DNA of 64,000 nucleotides, from positions 14,012,995 through 14,076,994 of the forward strand of contig NC_034412.1 in NCBI RefSeq assembly GCF_002078875.1, written 5' to 3'. Position 1 is the stretch's first letter, and each line of letters starts with the position of its first letter. Both the position numbers and the translations under genes were made by a program. The notes beneath the pieces were generated by a model, which saw nothing but the letters and a program-made list of their open reading frames with translations, searched no databases and was not told where the DNA came from. The DNA is from Numida meleagris. Lineage: Eukaryota; Chordata; Aves; Galliformes; Numididae. Shown here in pieces: positions 1 through 13,250 of the stretch.

Positions 1-1860
1 TCAGTATATTCACATCAGTTTTGATGACCCTTGATTCAGCTGACTTCTAACCTAGCCAGGGTTGTGGTCAGTATAATTTCATGAGGTCGACAGAAGCGCA
101 CATCTAGCTTAATATTTCTGCTAGAGTCTGGGAAGTACTTCTGTATGGAGGCGTTGGTGAATGGTTTTGACTTCTTTCGTATGCAAGTATACATGTCATG
201 AAACAGTGTCCTCAAGGGATTTTGCTTGATTTATAAAGATGTGTTTCCCCCTATGTAGGTTACTTGCTGATACCCACTACAGTAATATTTCAAGACTGTT
301 TTGAGTATTGCCTTCTTAACTAGTTCAGTTTCTAGAATTGGATTCATCTTTAATATGCTTTTCCATATGTCCCCTGAGACTCCTTCTTCCTTCTCCTTAA
401 GTCAACATGATTATTTTTTAGTCCTATCTATTCCATTAGTGTTATGCAAATCATTTCAGTGAAAATAAAGCAACACAAAATCAGCATGAAAGAGCTCTGT
501 TCCAGGGTCCCTGCCTCTTTTGCAGTGCTGAGATTGGTGGGTGGGTGTGCAGATGATGGTTCTTTTTGGGGAGGAGGTGTAATGCACCATCTGTTCCCAC
601 TGTTGGTAGGAATCAAAGTGGAAGAGAACATAACTACTCCACATTCACACAAGCTTTCCAAGAGCCCATGGCTTTTTTTTTATATATATATTTGAATGTA
701 ATTCCATGTCTGTCACTGCCTATGGGGACCCACATTGTCCACAGGCACTTCTTTCTTTGTTGTGAGGCTCCAGGCCTCATGTATTTGTTCAAAGCTTCTC
801 CTGAGGCAATCGCTACCCTGACTTGCATCATGTTGCTTCCCCTCTGACATCATTGTTGGTGAGAGCAGAGACAAACTGGTCCTAAATCCTATGCTAAAAG
901 GTATTATTTTAAGATCAAGTATTAATTCCACATAGTTTTACCATTAACATTAGATTTTAGGAAATGCTTAGATCACAGTTGGAAGGATACAGTCCCCAAA
1001 CAAAAACTAGATTGTTTCCTTTCAGCCTGTGCTTTGCTATCTTTGTATTAATCATTCTATTATTCTGAGCAATTTAAAGTTGTAACTCAGCAAGCATCGG
1101 GTAACAGCAATTCTGATTTCTGAATAAAGATAGTTGGTTTTGGCTGAAGTCTTTCTAAGACACTGTAAGATTTTAAAAGACACAAGGACAGAAAAATTTG
1201 GTGTAATAGAAGATTGGGCTATTCTCCCTGCTTGTGCACAGGCATTTTTAGGACATCTTGACTGTCCCTGGCATAGAACATTTGATGTGCAGGAATTGCT
1301 GGGGAATGGGGAGCAATGACATTTTTGTTGGGAAGGAGAGTACTTTGAAGTTATGCATTGTTCTGTCTCTTCTAGTTTTATACACTCCCCATCACCATGG
1401 TAACTGACTGCTTCAGTGAAAGAGGAAACCTGCTTGGAATTTGTTTTTGAGAGTCATGCATGTACTGTTACAACAGCAGTTTCTGACTAAATTATTAATT
1501 TCATGTCATCATCTGGCTTAGCTAAGCTATGCAAACTTGCAGCAGCTGAGTGGCTATCCCCAGCAAGAATTTCTGCACTATGTACAGGTTGAAAGGAAAT
1601 CACGTATTTAAGCAGAGTAAGAATAAATATTGCAATAAAGTATGCTATTAATCTAAAATAACATGATGTGGATTTTTATATCTTGAACTGTTATCTATTA
1701 GCATAGATATACCATGACCATTTTTGAAGGTTGTCACTTCAAGGTGAAACATCCAGGTTTGCTGAAAAATATTTTGTGGCATAGCAATCATTGCTTACCG
1801 TGCTTCAAATATTTTTAGACTCCAGATACATATGCTATATATTTAGAAATCAGTAGTTAA

Positions 1861-1919
1861 ATCATATAATATATATTAGCATCTATATCTGTATAGATAT
1901 ATAGATATATGTATAGATA
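1861..1919. repeat. AT-rich simple sequence (TATAGATA-like)
   Basis: Degenerate alternating A/T sequence. From 1892 onward it is built of TATAGATA and GATATATA units. It is a low-complexity tract with no associated gene. Confidence 0.7.
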
Positions 1920-2491
1920 ACAGCTCCTAGTGGGTAGAGAAAGTTACAAAGAGATGTTCTTTTCAAAAAGGAAACACAATAAAGATCAAATTATCAGGGC
2001 TACATTGGCATGTAAAATCTTTACACACTGAAGTACTAGTCACTGCCCAGTGGCTTGGGCGAATACATTTTAAACTTATGTACATGAGGTGATGCATCTA
2101 AAATCTCTGTCAGGCAGTCTAAAACTTCATTTCCAGCTCTCAGTACCACTGCGACCCATGGAAAGTGGGAAACAATGTCTAACATTCACAGACTAACAGA
2201 GATATAAAACCTATGTCTTCCTGCAAAAATTTTATAAAATCCTTCTGCAGGGAAATGCCCCTCGTGTATTTTAATGCTCCAGGTACTCTAACATTTACAG
2301 TGAGTTAATAGAAAAAAAAGTAAATGTTTTATGCTTCCCTTCACACTCTCTCATAAGGTATCATCATAAAAGTACGAAAACTATTCTGTTAAGGTAAGGT
2401 GTGCCATTTACTAGGCAAAGAATTTTCTTTATGTTGCAATAGTTGTACATATGACAGTAAATTGTCTCCACACATTAAGCCTCTAGACATT

Positions 2492-2504
2492 AAAAAAAAA
2501 AAAA
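2492..2504 (+). repeat. A13 homopolymer
   Basis: Thirteen uninterrupted A bases between ACATT and CACTCC. It could be the tail of a retroposed sequence, because a 12-mer that follows it is repeated 1.87 kb upstream, or it could be a simple microsatellite. Confidence 0.9.
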
Positions 2505-5500
2505 CACTCCACATTCATTTTTATGCCTCTTACCAAGGGATGTGAAGGCTATGAAGTGATCATTTATGCATAGGTTTCAGCAAAATCCAGCCCTATGCAT
2601 ATACAAGTAATACATACCCAAGGAAAAGTAGCATCCATATGTTGTATTGAGCCACTATCACATAGGGTCACAAACACAACAGACATTAAAAAGCAGACAG
2701 TATATGCATAAATTGAATGGGCAATTAGGCCTGCACCTTTTATACAAAACCACTGGTTCTTTCTTAAGCAAAAATACATGTTTGCTTAATTCAGATGTCT
2801 GCCCAGCAACTGTCTTGGGGCTGGAGTGCATACAGGCAAAATTTCACCCAAGTTTTCATCAAAATTAGCTGGTGTCTTTCAGGTCCATTGATACTACTGT
2901 GGCTGCAGCTCATATAGGGGTGAGGCAGTTTTTCACTATGCAGTTCTGAAAGTGCCAGGGTGGCAAGTGCTAACAGAAAATGCAGGCTGGGACACCAAAT
3001 GCTGAAACTGTCAATACACATTGAGTTTGATATCAAAAATCTTCAGCATTTGATACTCAGCAATGGATCTAATACCACTTTAGTCATGTACGTACAGCCA
3101 TATCCATATAGACATCGTTTTAACAGTTAACAGCATTAGATTTTTAAGACAATTCTCTGTTTAAAACTTTTCCCATTCTTTGCAAACCCAATTCCCATTT
3201 TTTAGGGAGCATTAAATTGATCGTTTTTAACTAGTAAGACAGATTTCTACTCATTAGTAAGTACTTAAATACTCTCTTGAAAGAGATTAAAAGTGCTACC
3301 AAAATGCAAAAAGAAAAAAAAAAAGGAAAAAGGCTCTGTAAGTGTTAATGTAAAATTGAAACACCATGACATGGAGGCAGGGCTTGGCTTCCTCTAGCTA
3401 TGCACACCATCTGCATCAGTCCAGAGCCACATAACCATGTTACTACCAGGGTACACCAATCTAGATAACCACTGCTAATGGGTTGGCATGTTCCAGTGCT
3501 ACATTGCGCCATCATGGCCACGTGTCCTCGAGCTGGAGTAGATCTGCATCTAGTTCAGGAAACAAATATAAGAGATCACATCCTTCTGCACTTGCAGATG
3601 TGCCTGCTGTGCAGAGTTGCCCTTAGATCAAGAGATACTTCATTAGTAGTGAAGAGGTAATATTAATAAAGCTCACTGATGTTTAGAGTTAAGAATTCAG
3701 CCTTTGGAGGTTGTTTTTGACTACTTTAACGTCCTCTGATGCACTGACTGTGTTCAATGTACAGAAAGACACATGGCCTAATTTATGCAGAAAGCATTAA
3801 CGTACATAATGTTTTCACCTATTAGTAGGTTTCTTTTCTGCATGGATCTAGACTAAATCATCCTGTAAAGCACAATCCATTTAAAACAGACTACTTAGGT
3901 CTCATAAGCACATACTCATTATATACATGAATTATGCTATAGGTAAAGCTACAAACACTCAGACCTAGAGATTAAGATGGCGTGACTGTATTTAAATTAC
4001 AGTTTGAGAACGTCCTTTAATATGCGTTTTGAGGGTATTTTCTCCATCCTCTTTGAACCTACACAGTTTAGGGTGGGCACACAGAGGAGATTAGGATGAC
4101 CAGCCCCAGAAGAGAATCATCTTCCCTGTGCTGTTCCCCAGCAGTCATCAAACTGCAAGATTCCATCTGTGCTATGAAAAGATCAGCTAAAGCAGATTTA
4201 ACTGATTAGCAAAGCACCCTATCTGTAGGAGGGCTCTGTGCATGTCCTTCATGCACCATCTGATACTCGCAAAGAAAGCCTTATGGTCCAAATTCAGCAG
4301 CTCTGCCTGGGGTTGGAGAGCAGTTTGCCCCCAGACAAACAGCTACACGTAGCTCATCTCAACTGGAACATTTTCATGCTTGAATTAGACAGTTGTAAGC
4401 AGATTGTTGAAACAATTACTCCATCAGTCCCAGAGAAGAAGAGAAAGATTTGACCATTTTGCCTTTATCAAGAGAGGTGCAAGGGAATGCCACAGACTTT
4501 CATTTAATGTGTCAGCAGATGCCTCTTCTTGTCACATGACACTCAGTTTGATGGAGCTGTGTTCCGTTCCAAGATGTCTAATTCCACTAATAATAATCCC
4601 CTGTAATAGGCTCATGTCTTGAGCAAGAACCATTAATCTGACTCCCCCACCTCCAATTCTGACCAGCAGTCAGGGAATCTCCACCCCTCCATCACTGAGC
4701 TACAGACTGTGTCAACAGGAATTAAGCAGGCAGCCGTGGCACCAACTGCTGCAATCCCTAATCTTTGTCCCACAAACATCTCAGCTTTTTTATAGATGAG
4801 TAAGTGCCAGAGGACACCACTGATGCTACTTCCCACCATCCGTAAGTCATAAAATTACCCTTACAGCTCACAAGATTACCAGTCAGGGCAGGGAGATTTT
4901 TCTGTTTGGTCAGCATACTTTCCTACTCACTTTTGTTTTTAGTATATAGTAAACTATATACACTGTGTGAGTTGCTGATACACTCAGGAATCAAAGTGAT
5001 ATACTTTAGACCCCTGAATATAAACATTACCAATTTTGTTTTGAAACTGAAGCACAAAAAGAAATTGAGAACCACCTGTGAAGATGAATACTCCTGTGTC
5101 ACAGTGCAGCATGAAGGAACTCTACCTGATTAGATGTTATGGGAGGCAGCCTCCTATTCCAACAGGAGTGCAGTTAACTAATCCTAATCTTTATTCCTGT
5201 CCCTTCCCCCTCAGTGCTCCACCCCCAAAAATAATGATAAAAGGCCCTTAAAACATTTTAGAAAGCAACCTTATACTTATCTAGTGCTATTCCTCAGGAG
5301 TTGAAGACAAGAGTTATACATAGAAAGTCACTCTTCTTGCATGCTTCCTTCAAGTTGTCCCAAAGCAAAATGTACCTAAAAGATCTGTTCGCAATATAGA
5401 GTGGTGCGGAATATTCTGACTCACCAAATTCATCCTGCATGTTGCATGGCCACACCATGCAAGATGGTTTATGCACCAGCAGCCACGTTAAGGTGTTCAT

Positions 5501-6213
5501 GATCTAAGATGTTGCTACTGCTTCCAAAGAGAGCAATGAGAAGAGGGCAAGATGGCTCAACATCTCATTACAGAGCACATCCAATAAAATAAGCATTCAC
5601 AGAGCCACCGGTAACTCTTGATGTTACCGTGACCAGCTGTCACAGGTACCACTGGAGAGAAATGGTTTCAAATATATATGATGAGACAGAAAATCCTGGA
5701 AAACATGGATATTGTCAAATCCTACTGATTTAGGTGACGACTCTCATCTCACATGACCAGAATAAGGGCACATTTAGTTTTATGGGAGTTTTTTGAGATC
5801 AAAGAAAAGGCTGTCCATGATAAGAAAACACAATTCTGGAAAACTATGGAAAAGATTGTGCTTTGCAAGTTCATTCTACACTAATATTTAAAGTATCTTG
5901 CTCTAGAATATTTCTCTCTGCAAATTGAAGCCAAATATACATGAAGTCTTAAGAAGTTAAACATATGACATACTTTAAAACAAAATGAAAAAGCAGGATA
6001 AAGTGCAGCTTCCATTGAAATGTAGCTGAATTCCATATTTTCCTCATAACTGCGTATTAAGCACCAAACATGGGCAGCTAGGGGAACTGGTTTACAAACA
6101 TATCATTACTGCACTATGATATTTACTGTCGTAATAGTAGACAGTCATTTCCCTTAAGTGAAATTAATTACAAACCTAGTTACCATGGGTGCTTTATGTG
6201 CAGGTTTTGTTGG

Positions 6214-6238
6214 TTTTTTTTGTTTTTTTGTTTTTTTT
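6214..6238 (+). repeat. T-rich tract of T runs split by single G bases
   Basis: Three T runs of 7 to 8 bases are separated by single G bases. The tract is low complexity and lies about 150 bases before the CR1 fragment at 6388, with no evident link to it. Confidence 0.85.
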
Positions 6239-6387
6239 AAGGGCACATCATATAAGTGTGGAAAAAAGTAAAGAATCGAAATCTGTAAGGATAGATGGAA
6301 TTCAAAAAACAAGAAAGGGACTTGTATCACAGGTAGCATCTGTATTAGCTATCCTGAACTGTAGGCAAAGGAATGGTATGTTACTGT

Positions 6388-6550
6388 TCATGGAATTGCA
6401 AAGGTTAGAAAAGACCTCTGAGATCATCTAGACCAACCCTCCACCTAGCACACCTACCACCAATATTGCCCACTAACCCATGCCTCTAAATACCACATCT
6501 ACCCTTTCCTTCAACACCTCCAGAGACAGTGACTCCACCACTTCAAACTG
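6388..6550 (-). mobile_element. CR1 LINE 3'-end fragment
   Basis: Read on the + strand, this carries the antisense CR1 3'-UTR signature: an AATTGCAAAGGTTAGAAAAGACCTC block (the CR1 GGTTGGAAAAGACCTC block with changes), then GATCATCTAGACCAACCCT, and later CTCCAGAGACAGTGACTCCACCAC. CR1 is the main non-LTR retrotransposon of birds and other sauropsids, and its copies are usually severely 5'-truncated like this one. About 160 bases of 3'-UTR remain and no reverse-transcriptase coding is left. The terminal ATTCTATGATTCT-type repeat is degraded. The match is by eye; the subfamily is not determined and the inner (5') boundary near 6545-6553 is approximate. Confidence 0.88.
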
Positions 6551-8775
6551 GTCTGATAAAGAAAAATAAACTTGTCAAGAATACCTTCTGATTAAACACT
6601 GGTGTTATAGGCATGCCTTGTAACTCAGTTTAGGATGACAGTACATGTTTATATGGTCAGTCTGAGATGGATGAGCTGTAAACCCCTAACAGAAAAGCTA
6701 ATTTTCACTTCTTAGGAGTCTGGGAATGTTGATGTTTGAGAGAAACAAATTTTTTCCACCCTAGTTTGTCCCATCTTCTATCTTCAGCACATTCTGTTGC
6801 TAGGGGGAACACCACGGCAGTGAAACATCATTTTTGCTGCATACAATATGCTTTTCAAGGGTTTTATTCCATTTTACTTATCAAACTCAGAAGCCAACTA
6901 TCGATCGTACTGAGACCTTATGAGGGAAGATTAAAGCATTCCAACATGCTTGTCTACAGGTGTGCCATGTTGAATTATGATCTTCGCATAATTTATAGAA
7001 TGAAAAAGTTGCACCAAGAAACCAACTGTTAATCAGTGTATAGGCACAGGAAATCAATCTTTGATTCGTGTATGCACAAATCCTGTTTACTTGGCCACAT
7101 TAGAGAACAGACGGGTGTTCTGGAATGGATTCTTAGAAATGATGGATGTAATTGTCAAAACTGCCAAGGTCAATGTATAATGTTCAAAAAAGAACCAACT
7201 CATTTCAAGCACCTTCCATTTATCATTCATGCAATTTGACCCCCAGTTCTCTTTGTAATAACATAGTATGAGGGAACAACTGCTGTGTTCATTCCTATAT
7301 ACTCCTGTGGACCTTTAAATATCATGCAGGTCACAGCCTTTCTAGAAGACTGAGGACATTTGTACATAACTTTTTTCCACTCTGAAGTATGTTGAAGCTA
7401 TTAGATGAGGCCTGACTTTAATAAGAGTAAGTTTACTTTCTATGAAACTGTTATGCTGCAGTACTATGTACATTTGAGTGGAACTTGTTGCCGAAATTCA
7501 TTGTTTTTTTTCCATTTAAGAAATGCACATTTATTTATAATAAGTTTTGAAAAACATACCAAATGAGTTGCTTTTCAGAACTGGGATGTCCCTACCATTG
7601 ATGATGTATCTTAGTTGCTTAGCATCATGCTGTGGAATATAAGCCAACACCAAATAATGAGGGTTAGAGAAAAATTGTCCCTGTGGGCAGGTTAGCCCAT
7701 AACTCAGCCATTTCTTTTAAATACCAGCCTTGGTCAGAGTCAGGATAACAAATTAAGGGGAATGGCCTGGTGCTTTGCCTTAGCATTTATATTTAATTAT
7801 CTGGAAGAATTAATAGTGTTCTAATTTTCAAAATTAAAGGCAGCAATTGTAAATTTTCAGGAATTTTAGTTAAAAAATGGTATTTTAAAATTCCAGAATC
7901 TCAAAATTGCTATTTTCTGGCATTATTTTTCATATAGGCAGACGAAAGAAGCATGCTTCTGGCATTTTTTGTTACTGCTGTGTGCACTTTTGTTAGTTGA
8001 ATCTGTAATTTTCATCACTTTTCTTTCACAAATGATTATACAAACTAGCAGAGTAAACCTGGAAATAGATAGTCAGCAGGTATGGAGAACAGGACTTTGT
8101 TTCAACATTACAGATGGTTCACAATTCTTTTTTGAAATTGAATATAGCCATAGCATCCAGTATGTTTTGCTAGAGCATGAGAAGATAACTAGACTGTATG
8201 CTTTTCAAAGAACCTACTTTGGTTTATATCCTATTGAACAATTAAGAACCATGCTAAGTGTGAGAGCAATAAGACCCAGTAGATACAACTGAATACTCTA
8301 TGAACAGTTGGCAACAAATAGCTTTACGAAGGAGGTAGAGAGGCCTATGACTGTCAGGCACAGGAATAACTTCAATAACATTCTTTAATCAGTGAGAAAG
8401 TGTGGATAATGAAATGTGATTGTGCACAATGCCCCTACTCAGGAAAGCATCCTTTAAACAGAAACTTAAATAATATTTAATAAATTTTCCTATATTCTTA
8501 CACTATTATCTTCTAATGAAAACATAACAGCCAGCCATTCACATCTGTTGCAATGTCATATCTTCCCTAAATAGAGGACAAATGAACTCCATAACCATAT
8601 GACAATGTAATAGAGTGTGTAGGTGGTTTGCATAATTGCTTCATTTCTCATAACACTGAAATAAGTCAGTTACTTGTGGATGGAGAAACTGTGACATCAG
8701 CTTGAATGACAGAAAGATACATGGATGGAAAAGCAAGTGTCTGCAATAGCAGAAGATTGTTTTAAGATTTTCTTA
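6551..8775. other. Non-coding DNA between two CR1 remnants
   Basis: I see no gene, RNA or repeat that I can name. A 107-codon frame at 7969-8292 begins with a TTG codon rather than ATG. It has a hydrophobic N-terminal segment but no recognisable domain, no splice or promoter context and no polyadenylation evidence, so I treat it as chance. Confidence 0.65.
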
Positions 8776-8830
8776 TCATCAAAGAATCGTTTGAGTTGGA
8801 AGGGACCCTTTTGTCTGACTTTTGTACCTC
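8776..8830 (-). mobile_element. CR1 LINE terminal scrap
   Basis: The + strand shows AAAGAATCGTTTGAGTTGG followed by AAGGGACCCTT, which is the antisense form of the last 40 or so bases of a CR1 3'-UTR. Resemblance fades after about 8815. Only the element terminus survives, so it has no coding capacity. The inner boundary is uncertain. Confidence 0.72.
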
Positions 8831-8842
8831 ACTGCTGATCCA

Positions 8843-8864
8843 TAATCTCAGATTCTTGAGATTA
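8843..8864. repeat. Short inverted repeat next to the CR1 scrap
   Basis: TAATCTCA (8843-8850) and TGAGATTA (8857-8864) form perfect 8-base arms around a 6-base loop. It is too short to be a transposon end on its own and has no known function here. Confidence 0.6.
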
Positions 8865-8865
8865 C

Positions 8866-11800
8866 AGAGTTTCCTACTCAAGAAGTCACTTTCTACAAAA
8901 ACACTCTTTAAAACAGGATAAAATCTTTGCTATCCACAGGAAACAATCTCCAGAAAAATTATGTGATAACTTCAGCTTATCTGGTCAAGAAGTCTTTGGA
9001 GGGAATTAGGAAATAAAAGGTTCTGTTCCCAAGGAACTTCAAAAATATAGTAGGGAGGAGCAGACAGCTCATAAGATCTCCACATTCCCTCACAGAATCA
9101 ACATAGTTGCTGAGGGCAAGAAATCAGCAAAGGGTTTGAAATGCAGGCTACCATGGGATGTCAGTCGTCTCCCTTACAGATATCAGACATTTATCAGACT
9201 TAAACATGACTTATTTAAGCATTTCACCTGCCAGGAACCCAGCTGATGTTCTCCCATCGATCCACCACAACAGGACAATTGGGGGACTTGCTCTAAGTCC
9301 TCCAAGTGCCAGTGTGGAGACATGGATGTCTCACACAGGGGGTATACGAGCCCTATATCTTGTTTGGAAGAAATAGTGCTGCATAGATACAGTGGAACAC
9401 CTGTCAGGCAGCTCTAGCTTGTGTTTTGGAGCTGGCTTATGCCTGTCTGCTGAGGATAGATGCGGTGCTGGCATGCAGAGGTCTGTGCACAAACAAGCTC
9501 ATATGTACACGCTTTTGTAGCAAATTAACATGCATTATCGTAAAACCTTTTGATGACTTCAGAAGAAAAAATGTGAGAATATACTTTGTGATCAGTACAA
9601 AAGGGGATGAATTAATCTGATTAGTTTTCTAAGTCTTTACACCCTATTGCTTTTTCGGCCAACTTGATATTCAGGTGTAAATCCACTGTAGAGACCAAAG
9701 CATGCTTTGTAAACAGCAGCAGCTTTGAAGTATAACCCATGCTGCAGGTGGAGATCAGGCAATGCTGCTTTTGTACATAAATTTCAGGCAACCAGTCAGA
9801 CATAATTTTAAAAAGCAGTAAAGGAAAGTGTACAAATTAGCACTCCTGATGAAGCTACTGGTTGTACCTTTCCAATGCATCATGACATCAGGCTACAGCA
9901 GGCCCTAGCCTCCACACGTGGAATTCATCAGGAAGAACCAGTGGCAGCAACTAATCAGTAACCACAAATACCAGGGACGCCCGGAGGCAAGATTGCACCC
10001 CTGCAGATATGCTACACAACACTGGATAACAGGCACGCTAATGATGAGGGCTCATGCTTAGGTACTAGATATGACCCACTTACTTGCCTTCAAATTAGAT
10101 CACGTAAGCTTGGAGTGCAAACCCATGGAGCTATTTCATTAGAGAGGTTATCCATGCTTCAGGTGCCAGTCTTGCAGTATGAGGACAGTGACTGTATATT
10201 ACTCTGGCTATCAGTACCCTTCACACACAGACAGTGGTGTCAAAAGTTATCACTTGCAGATAAGAACTGTGAAAGATGTGAATACAAGTGTCAAGTTCTC
10301 TCTCTAGAGTGCAGTGCTCATCCACTGAACATGCATATATTGCTGTACCTCAGAGACTCAGTATATGGGAACAGAAGCTGCTTTTCTATCTCACCTTCTT
10401 TACATCTGCTGAGTTATTATTATTCAGCTTTTGTAGAAGGAGGAAGTTTTAATGCTTGTTGGCCCTGCTCCAACCAGCATAGCACCAGCACTTTACAAAA
10501 GAACAGGTGACTTAGCAATCAGGATGCTACACTGGGACACAAGGGCCCTGCCTCGAGGTATTCATTGCGCTGCTCAGCTGTGAGATACTGGGCAAGGCTG
10601 CCCCAGACCCTGTGCAAGAGACTGAATGGCAAGATTTCTGTACCAGAAAGGGTATTGTGCAGAAACTCTGAAAAGCTTGGACTCTTTCTTTGAGATCAGA
10701 GTTTTAACTTTGTACAATCACATCCAGCACAAAGCAATTATTATATATCTGTTAGAAGTGTGCAAGACAATGCTCATCTGATGCATGATGTGATCTTTAC
10801 CCCGCTGAAAAATTTAATTTAATCTAATCTATAAATCAACACAAAACGGTATTGGAGAAGAAAAGCTGCAGGAAATGCGATGACTGTCATTAATGAATTG
10901 AGCTTTATGTGCAGGATGCACACCCTCCCAACTGTACAACTGTACCAAAACAGAGCTATCTACAGCTGTATACCTATTTAATTGAAGCAGCACAGAAATA
11001 CAATCATTTTGTTAGAAGGAGAGCTTCTGTCGGATGTCAAAGTTGTTCTTTCTTCTGCTTAAGTCATCCAATTCCTAAAAAGCATAAACAGGATATCCTA
11101 ATAATCTTCAGATGTACAATTCCTTCAAAAGTCTCCTACTATTCCCAGCACTTCCCCTCATTTGCAATTGGAGCAATTTTTAAAAGGCAGAAATTCCTGT
11201 TTCATAACGATCTGGCTATAGCACAATAAAACATGATTTTACATTTTTATGATGCAAATGTGGTTGATAAGTACTCCTTTCTTGTACAAGCAAGGCATGA
11301 TTTCATATTCACTGTTTATCAACCAACATACGAAGGAAGCAAAAATATAATTTTTTTTTTTTTGCTAACATTGTTGGATAATGCAGGCTGTATTACTGTA
11401 AGCTTCTGCAAAACAGACCAAAGGGATGGTAGCGTCAGAACAGAAAACGGAAGAAGAAAGTCAGCTTTGAAGTCTACCTATACATCTCCACTGCACTGCC
11501 AGCTCTGAGCTCGTTTTGAAATCAACAAAGATGATCACACAAAATTCGAAGCAATCAGACACATTGCTACACGGAGACTTCACATCAAGTTTTCTTTTTT
11601 GCATGGGAAAGTAAAAACCCTGATGTTCTGAGATGAGGACTACAAGCAAATTAGTTACATCTAGCATATAATTAATGTTCTCAGCATTTCAGCAAAGATG
11701 AACACTTTGAAAACTTCTAGAAATGTAGGGTTATTTTCGCAAATGTATAGTATGAAAACCTGTCATTTTCATGCAGAAGTGACAATTTTGAAATCTTCAC

Positions 11801-12299
11801 AGATGTGCTGTTAAAGCTATTAATTTCTCCAAGATGATCAAGAATGCTTTACTCAGCTGTTCTACCAACATTAGAATAATAACAAATCAAATCAAGTTCT
11901 AAATTACAATACCTCTTGTACTTGGAGCTGCTATTTTTGTTTTACTTTCCATGCTTTGAATCATGATTTTAAATGAGACAGCAGCTAAAAGATAAAAGCT
12001 TTACAAATGCTTGAGTAAATGAACAGGACAGTGGGCAATCCAGTTATATTTAGTAAGCCATGATATCTCAAGAAGAAGAGAGCTCTAGCAGGTCGTAGCC
12101 TTCTTGTGAGAACACCTGGATGTTAACATCTGGGAGAGCGGGCTTCAATGGAAAGGAAAATAACTTGAATGAGTTACATCTGACAGTGTGTCATGCAGAG
12201 GGAGACGGTGAAATAGAAGACTGTACAAGAGTCAAACATGCTCGGTTCAATACTTGCTTACTGGAACACAATAGATTTTAAGATTTGATAATCTGCTAT
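8866..12299. other. Non-coding DNA, no gene seen
   Basis: It contains the longest open frame of the window (10115-10510, 131 codons). That frame starts with GTG, and its first ATG is codon 14. It has no recognisable domain, is cysteine- and serine-rich in an unpatterned way and lacks gene context. A T13 run lies at 11351-11363. No repeat family is recognised. Confidence 0.65.
11351..11363. repeat. T13 homopolymer
   Basis: Uninterrupted T run. I looked for a duplicated flank that would make it the tail of a minus-strand retrocopy and found none. Confidence 0.9.
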
Positions 12300-13250
12300 T
12301 CAAGACAAATTCACTGTTACGTAACCCAATAAAATACTTGGTTAACAGCATCGCATTCAGCCCAAGACAAACAAAGCTACTGTCAATATTCCTTTTAATT
12401 AACCCAATAGTATTAGCTGCTTATGACTTCATTCCCCTTGGTCCCAGTGGGCAACCTGAAAGGCAATTCTCACTATTACTTAGCTCCCATGGTGTAATCC
12501 ACAAGAGGCTGTCAGCTTGCCACGGCTTGTGACCTCTGACCCAATCACTTTCTTCCTTTTAACATTACTACCTTTGCACATTTAATGAACTTTGTACACG
12601 GTTAAAGAGATGTCAGCACAGAGAAACGATGGTTCCTGCTGAGAAAGGCTCCATTGTTTCTATAAGTCTAATTGACCTTTCACATCACAGAAAACGAGGA
12701 AAAAAATCAATATAGTTACTTAGTCACCAGTCCAATGCTATTTTTTATAATTAATATGCTAACCACATTGCTTTTGGAACACTGACACCCAAACACCCCT
12801 TGATGTACAAAAATGAATTCTCATTAATAACCATTATATTAATCACTGTTGCCCAGAACTGGAACCTGACTGCGAAATCCCCTGGTGGAAATTGCTATAA
12901 TCGTTCAAACTGCAGGAACGAATATTTTTTTTTTCCAGCATAATTACTGCTGTCTTCTTATTGAAAAATATCCATTAGATGGCAGCTTTTAGTTATGTAA
13001 ATCAAGTTGATTTAATTTTTAATTCTTACCATTTATATGACATTGCACAAGTAAAGATCTTTGATAATTTAAATGATTAGCTGAACAATTATTAAAGCAA
13101 CTTGCAGCAGTTCAAATATTCATTTAGTTACTAGAAGAGACATACATCATTAACTTCCAATTAAAAATAAAGTTGGAAAATTGTAAATGCTGATACAATA
13201 AAAAGTATACTTATGTTCTTGTCAATAAAGTAGCGTACCACTGTGAAAAT
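12300..13250. promoter_or_regulatory. Candidate conserved non-coding element (inferred)
   Basis: This stretch lacks open frames and repeats but is dense in developmental transcription-factor-like motifs. A SOX-like CATTGTT lies at 12652-12658, a nuclear-receptor half-site TGACCTTT at 12673-12680 and a homeodomain core TAATTA at 12748-12753, with many further ATTA and TTAAT cores through 13150. The texture of AT-rich, non-repetitive sequence with evenly spaced cores resembles long-range enhancers found in vertebrate gene deserts. This is inference from motif texture only; conservation cannot be assessed from one sequence, and AT-rich DNA produces ATTA cores by chance. Confidence 0.3.

Larger units (their letters stand above)
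648..2505 (+). mobile_element. Possible poly(A)-ended insertion bracketed by a 12-bp direct repeat (weak)
   Basis: The 12-mer ACTCCACATTCA occurs at 636-647 and again at 2506-2517. The second copy lies one base downstream of an A13 run (2492-2504). A poly(A) tail followed by a duplicated target site is the mark of LINE-type retroposition, so the 1.86 kb between could be an old insertion on the + strand. Against this, the interior resembles no element or transcript I know, its base composition matches the surroundings, and the upstream copy is not preceded by an A-rich endonuclease target. A chance 12-mer match is a serious alternative. Confidence 0.15.
1..6387. other. Non-coding AT-rich DNA, no gene seen
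   Basis: I see no exon, RNA gene or recognisable transposon here. Open frames are all under 100 codons, overlap on opposite strands and resemble no family I know. Local features are a TATAGATA-rich AT tract at 1861-1919, an A13 run at 2492-2504 and an A11 run at 3314-3324. A 12-base direct repeat (636-647 and 2506-2517) brackets 648-2505 and its second copy follows the A13 run; it is listed separately as a weak insertion candidate. Confidence 0.7.

Noticed and set aside
7969..8292. 107-codon frame with hydrophobic, signal-peptide-like start
   Set aside because: It starts with TTG, not ATG. The hydrophobicity comes from T-rich DNA, and no domain is visible.
10115..10510. 131-codon open frame, longest in the window
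   Set aside because: It starts with GTG (first ATG at codon 14), shows no domain or family resemblance and has no gene context; the length is within chance for 64 kb.
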